Origin: Cruorifilaria tuberocauda
Lineage: Eukaryota > Nematoda > Chromadorea > Rhabditida > Onchocercidae
Direction of reading: 5' to 3'
Assembly (NCBI GenBank): GCA_013365365.1
Contig: JABVXU010000262.1
Location: forward strand, 1-64,000
Length of the DNA stretch: 64,000 nt
Shown in pieces: positions 62,257 through 64,000 of the stretch. The notes below the pieces were generated by a model, which was not told the origin of the DNA, did not search any database, and was given only the letters and a program-made list of their open reading frames with translations. Position 1 is the stretch's first letter; each line of letters begins with the position of its first letter. A program made the translations under genes and the position numbers.

Positions 62257-64000
62257 TTGAATATATATACTTTTATACGGGAAGCTTGAGATAGGAAGAA
62301 GAAAAGGCCGGCAGCGTCATTTTCTTGAGCCATCAAAGCCACCTACGCTTTCATCATCCTGAAGGCAATCTTTTCTCCTTCCATTCTCATTAAATTCGAA
62401 GAGAGGGAAGAAGGAAGTTTCGGAAGGGAGCTTCTCTGTCAAGCAAATATGTGCAACAACAATAATGCAAGCAGCAAGCAACTATCATCAACTTCTCAAC
62501 GACAACACTAGCTATATCACCACTACCACTACCTTGCAACAACAACATTGCCACTATCAGCAAACTGATGTGTAAAAAAGTTTAAAGGGGAAGTGGAGGA
62601 AGGATATGCTCCTCAGATGGCGGCTCAATGAATAGATAGATGTGGAATTTATGCATGCTTAGATATATAGTGTGTGTGTGTGTGTGTTGTATGTGTATGT
62701 GTATGTTGATGAGATAAATAAGACGAAACAACTTTACATCAGATCACTGGTCGCCTATATTTGTTACATCAAATTGCCGTTATTATAAAAAGTATCAGTG
62801 AAACAACTGCAAAACGAAAATGTAAACGGATCGGATCGGGAAAAATGAAAGCACCAGGATATTGAATTGGTTAATTAACTGATAGATTTAATAAATTTTA
62901 AATGTTTACAATGCTTGGATGAATGGAAAAATTAGATGAATATTTTGAGATGTAGAATGTGACATGTGATAGATTTCAATTTGATAAAGTTGAAGGGATT
63001 AAGATGGAAGAAGTGGTAAAATAAAAATTGATATCAGTAAGTTTGCTATTTCATAAATCAACAATTTATTATAACCAAATATAATCGAGTAAAAATCAGT
63101 ACTTGATACTAGCATATTTATAATTCCATGCTATTCTATCCTAATAAAGTATAAAGGGAAAATCATTCAGAGTATTAAGTGAATTTTCATAAATTGAAAT
63201 TTAAATTTTAATGATTCCTCCTTTTTGCGTAAAAATTGCACGAATTCTGAAGTAGATATAAGAGAAAGGTTAAAGGATTTCACAAGAGCCTAAGGATTAT
63301 TTTTTCTTTTTTATTTTTTCTAAAATAAATTTGGAGCCATTTTAGTACTACCATTAATAGAAACATTTTTATAAGTATTTAAGCAAAAATTTCATGAAGT
63401 TCTGTTCTTACTGTTTGCTAGATTATCAGCTTTTCACTTTTTTCTAGAATGAAACTTGTCTCTCTAACATTGCTCACCGAGAAACACACTATCATCCCAG
63501 TGTCACTTACTATTCGCTTAATCATTTTGCGTTCAAATGGTTGAAATTTTTGCGGAAATTTATCTTGACAATCTATAGACATATTGAATAATTCAGTTGT
63601 GTGATGTCTTATTGAACAACTAAAGCCTTAAATTTCTGTATTAAATTCTTCGATTATTATTTTTTATGTGTCGCTTGACATTTTAACAGAAACTGTAGAC
63701 AATGAAATCCCGTATAATCTTCCCACAAAATTTAAAGATTATCTTTAAGCAATTTATTCAGTTATGCAAGAATTATTAACTTCAATTATCGTAACCAGTG
63801 TTTAGCGGATATTAAAATAAGTTTCCACAGTACTTAATTACTTATACAACTTCCAAATTTGTGATTTTTTATTTTTAAATTTCGAATGTGATTTTTAGAT
63901 CAAAAGTAGAAGTTGAAAACCAACAGATGTTTTATAATATTATTTTTGATGTCATTAAATTTGAGTGCTCACATTTTGAAGGAATATTTACAATGATGTT

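Larger units (their letters stand above)
60743..64000. other. mostly non-coding end of window
   Basis: No supported gene. It contains simple repeats at 61287-61330, 62215-62251 and about 62668-62690. One Gln/Thr/Asn-rich open frame ends at 62574 (QLLNDNTSYITTTTTLQQQ) and might be a late SRF exon, but I find no good acceptor. A PAS-like AATAAA lies at 60758-60763. Confidence 0.45.

Overview
This window is nuclear DNA of a nematode, most likely a clade III (spirurid/filarial) species. The DNA is very AT-rich. Genes are split into many small exons with TTTCAG-type acceptors. Several start codons sit a few bases after a good 3' splice site that has no matching 5' exon, as expected for spliced-leader trans-splicing. 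The proteins also look nematode-like. There is no bacterial, viral or transposase gene. The exon models below were built by hand from reading frame, splice-site phase and family similarity.

Layout. (1) 1416-5378, minus: a TTBK/CK1-type kinase-like gene that has lost key catalytic residues. (2) 7214-11705, plus: complete DGAT1 (9 exons, 468 aa). (3) 12639-17367, plus: a short gene I read as PAXX, a non-homologous end-joining factor of the XRCC4 superfamily. Its middle holds an array of six in-frame, phase 0-0 tandem copies of one 27-28 codon exon, and five of these use GC instead of GT donors. (4) 20079-25149, plus: a secreted LBP/BPI/CETP-family lipid-binding protein (12 exons). (5) 27359-34559, plus: the SWI/SNF ATPase Brahma/BRG1 (26 exons, 1406 aa). 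(6) 36148-39169, minus: an 89-aa gene resembling the MICOS subunit MIC13/QIL1. (7) 39942-51488, plus: five genes in one orientation with short gaps, namely intronless RIC-8, a REXO5/NEF-sp-like DEDDh RNA exonuclease, NDUFAF1/CIA30, and two tandem SLIRP-like RRM proteins. Poly(A) signals lie close to acceptors in front of the next ATG, so this is a candidate operon. (8) 55087-60742, plus: the MADS-box factor SRF (UNC-120 type), whose 3' end is uncertain. From about 60.8 kb to the end I see mainly simple repeats and non-coding DNA.

How the genes fit together. The 36-51.5 kb block is rich in nuclear genes for mitochondrial proteins (MIC13, NDUFAF1, two SLIRP-like genes) mixed with a G-alpha chaperone and an RNA exonuclease. 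MIC13 and RIC-8 are divergent and share a 0.77-kb promoter interval. BRM and MIC13 converge. The kinase-like gene and DGAT1 are divergent over a 1.8-kb interval that contains a long near-perfect foldback hairpin. The most novel feature is the PAXX candidate with its amplified tail exon.
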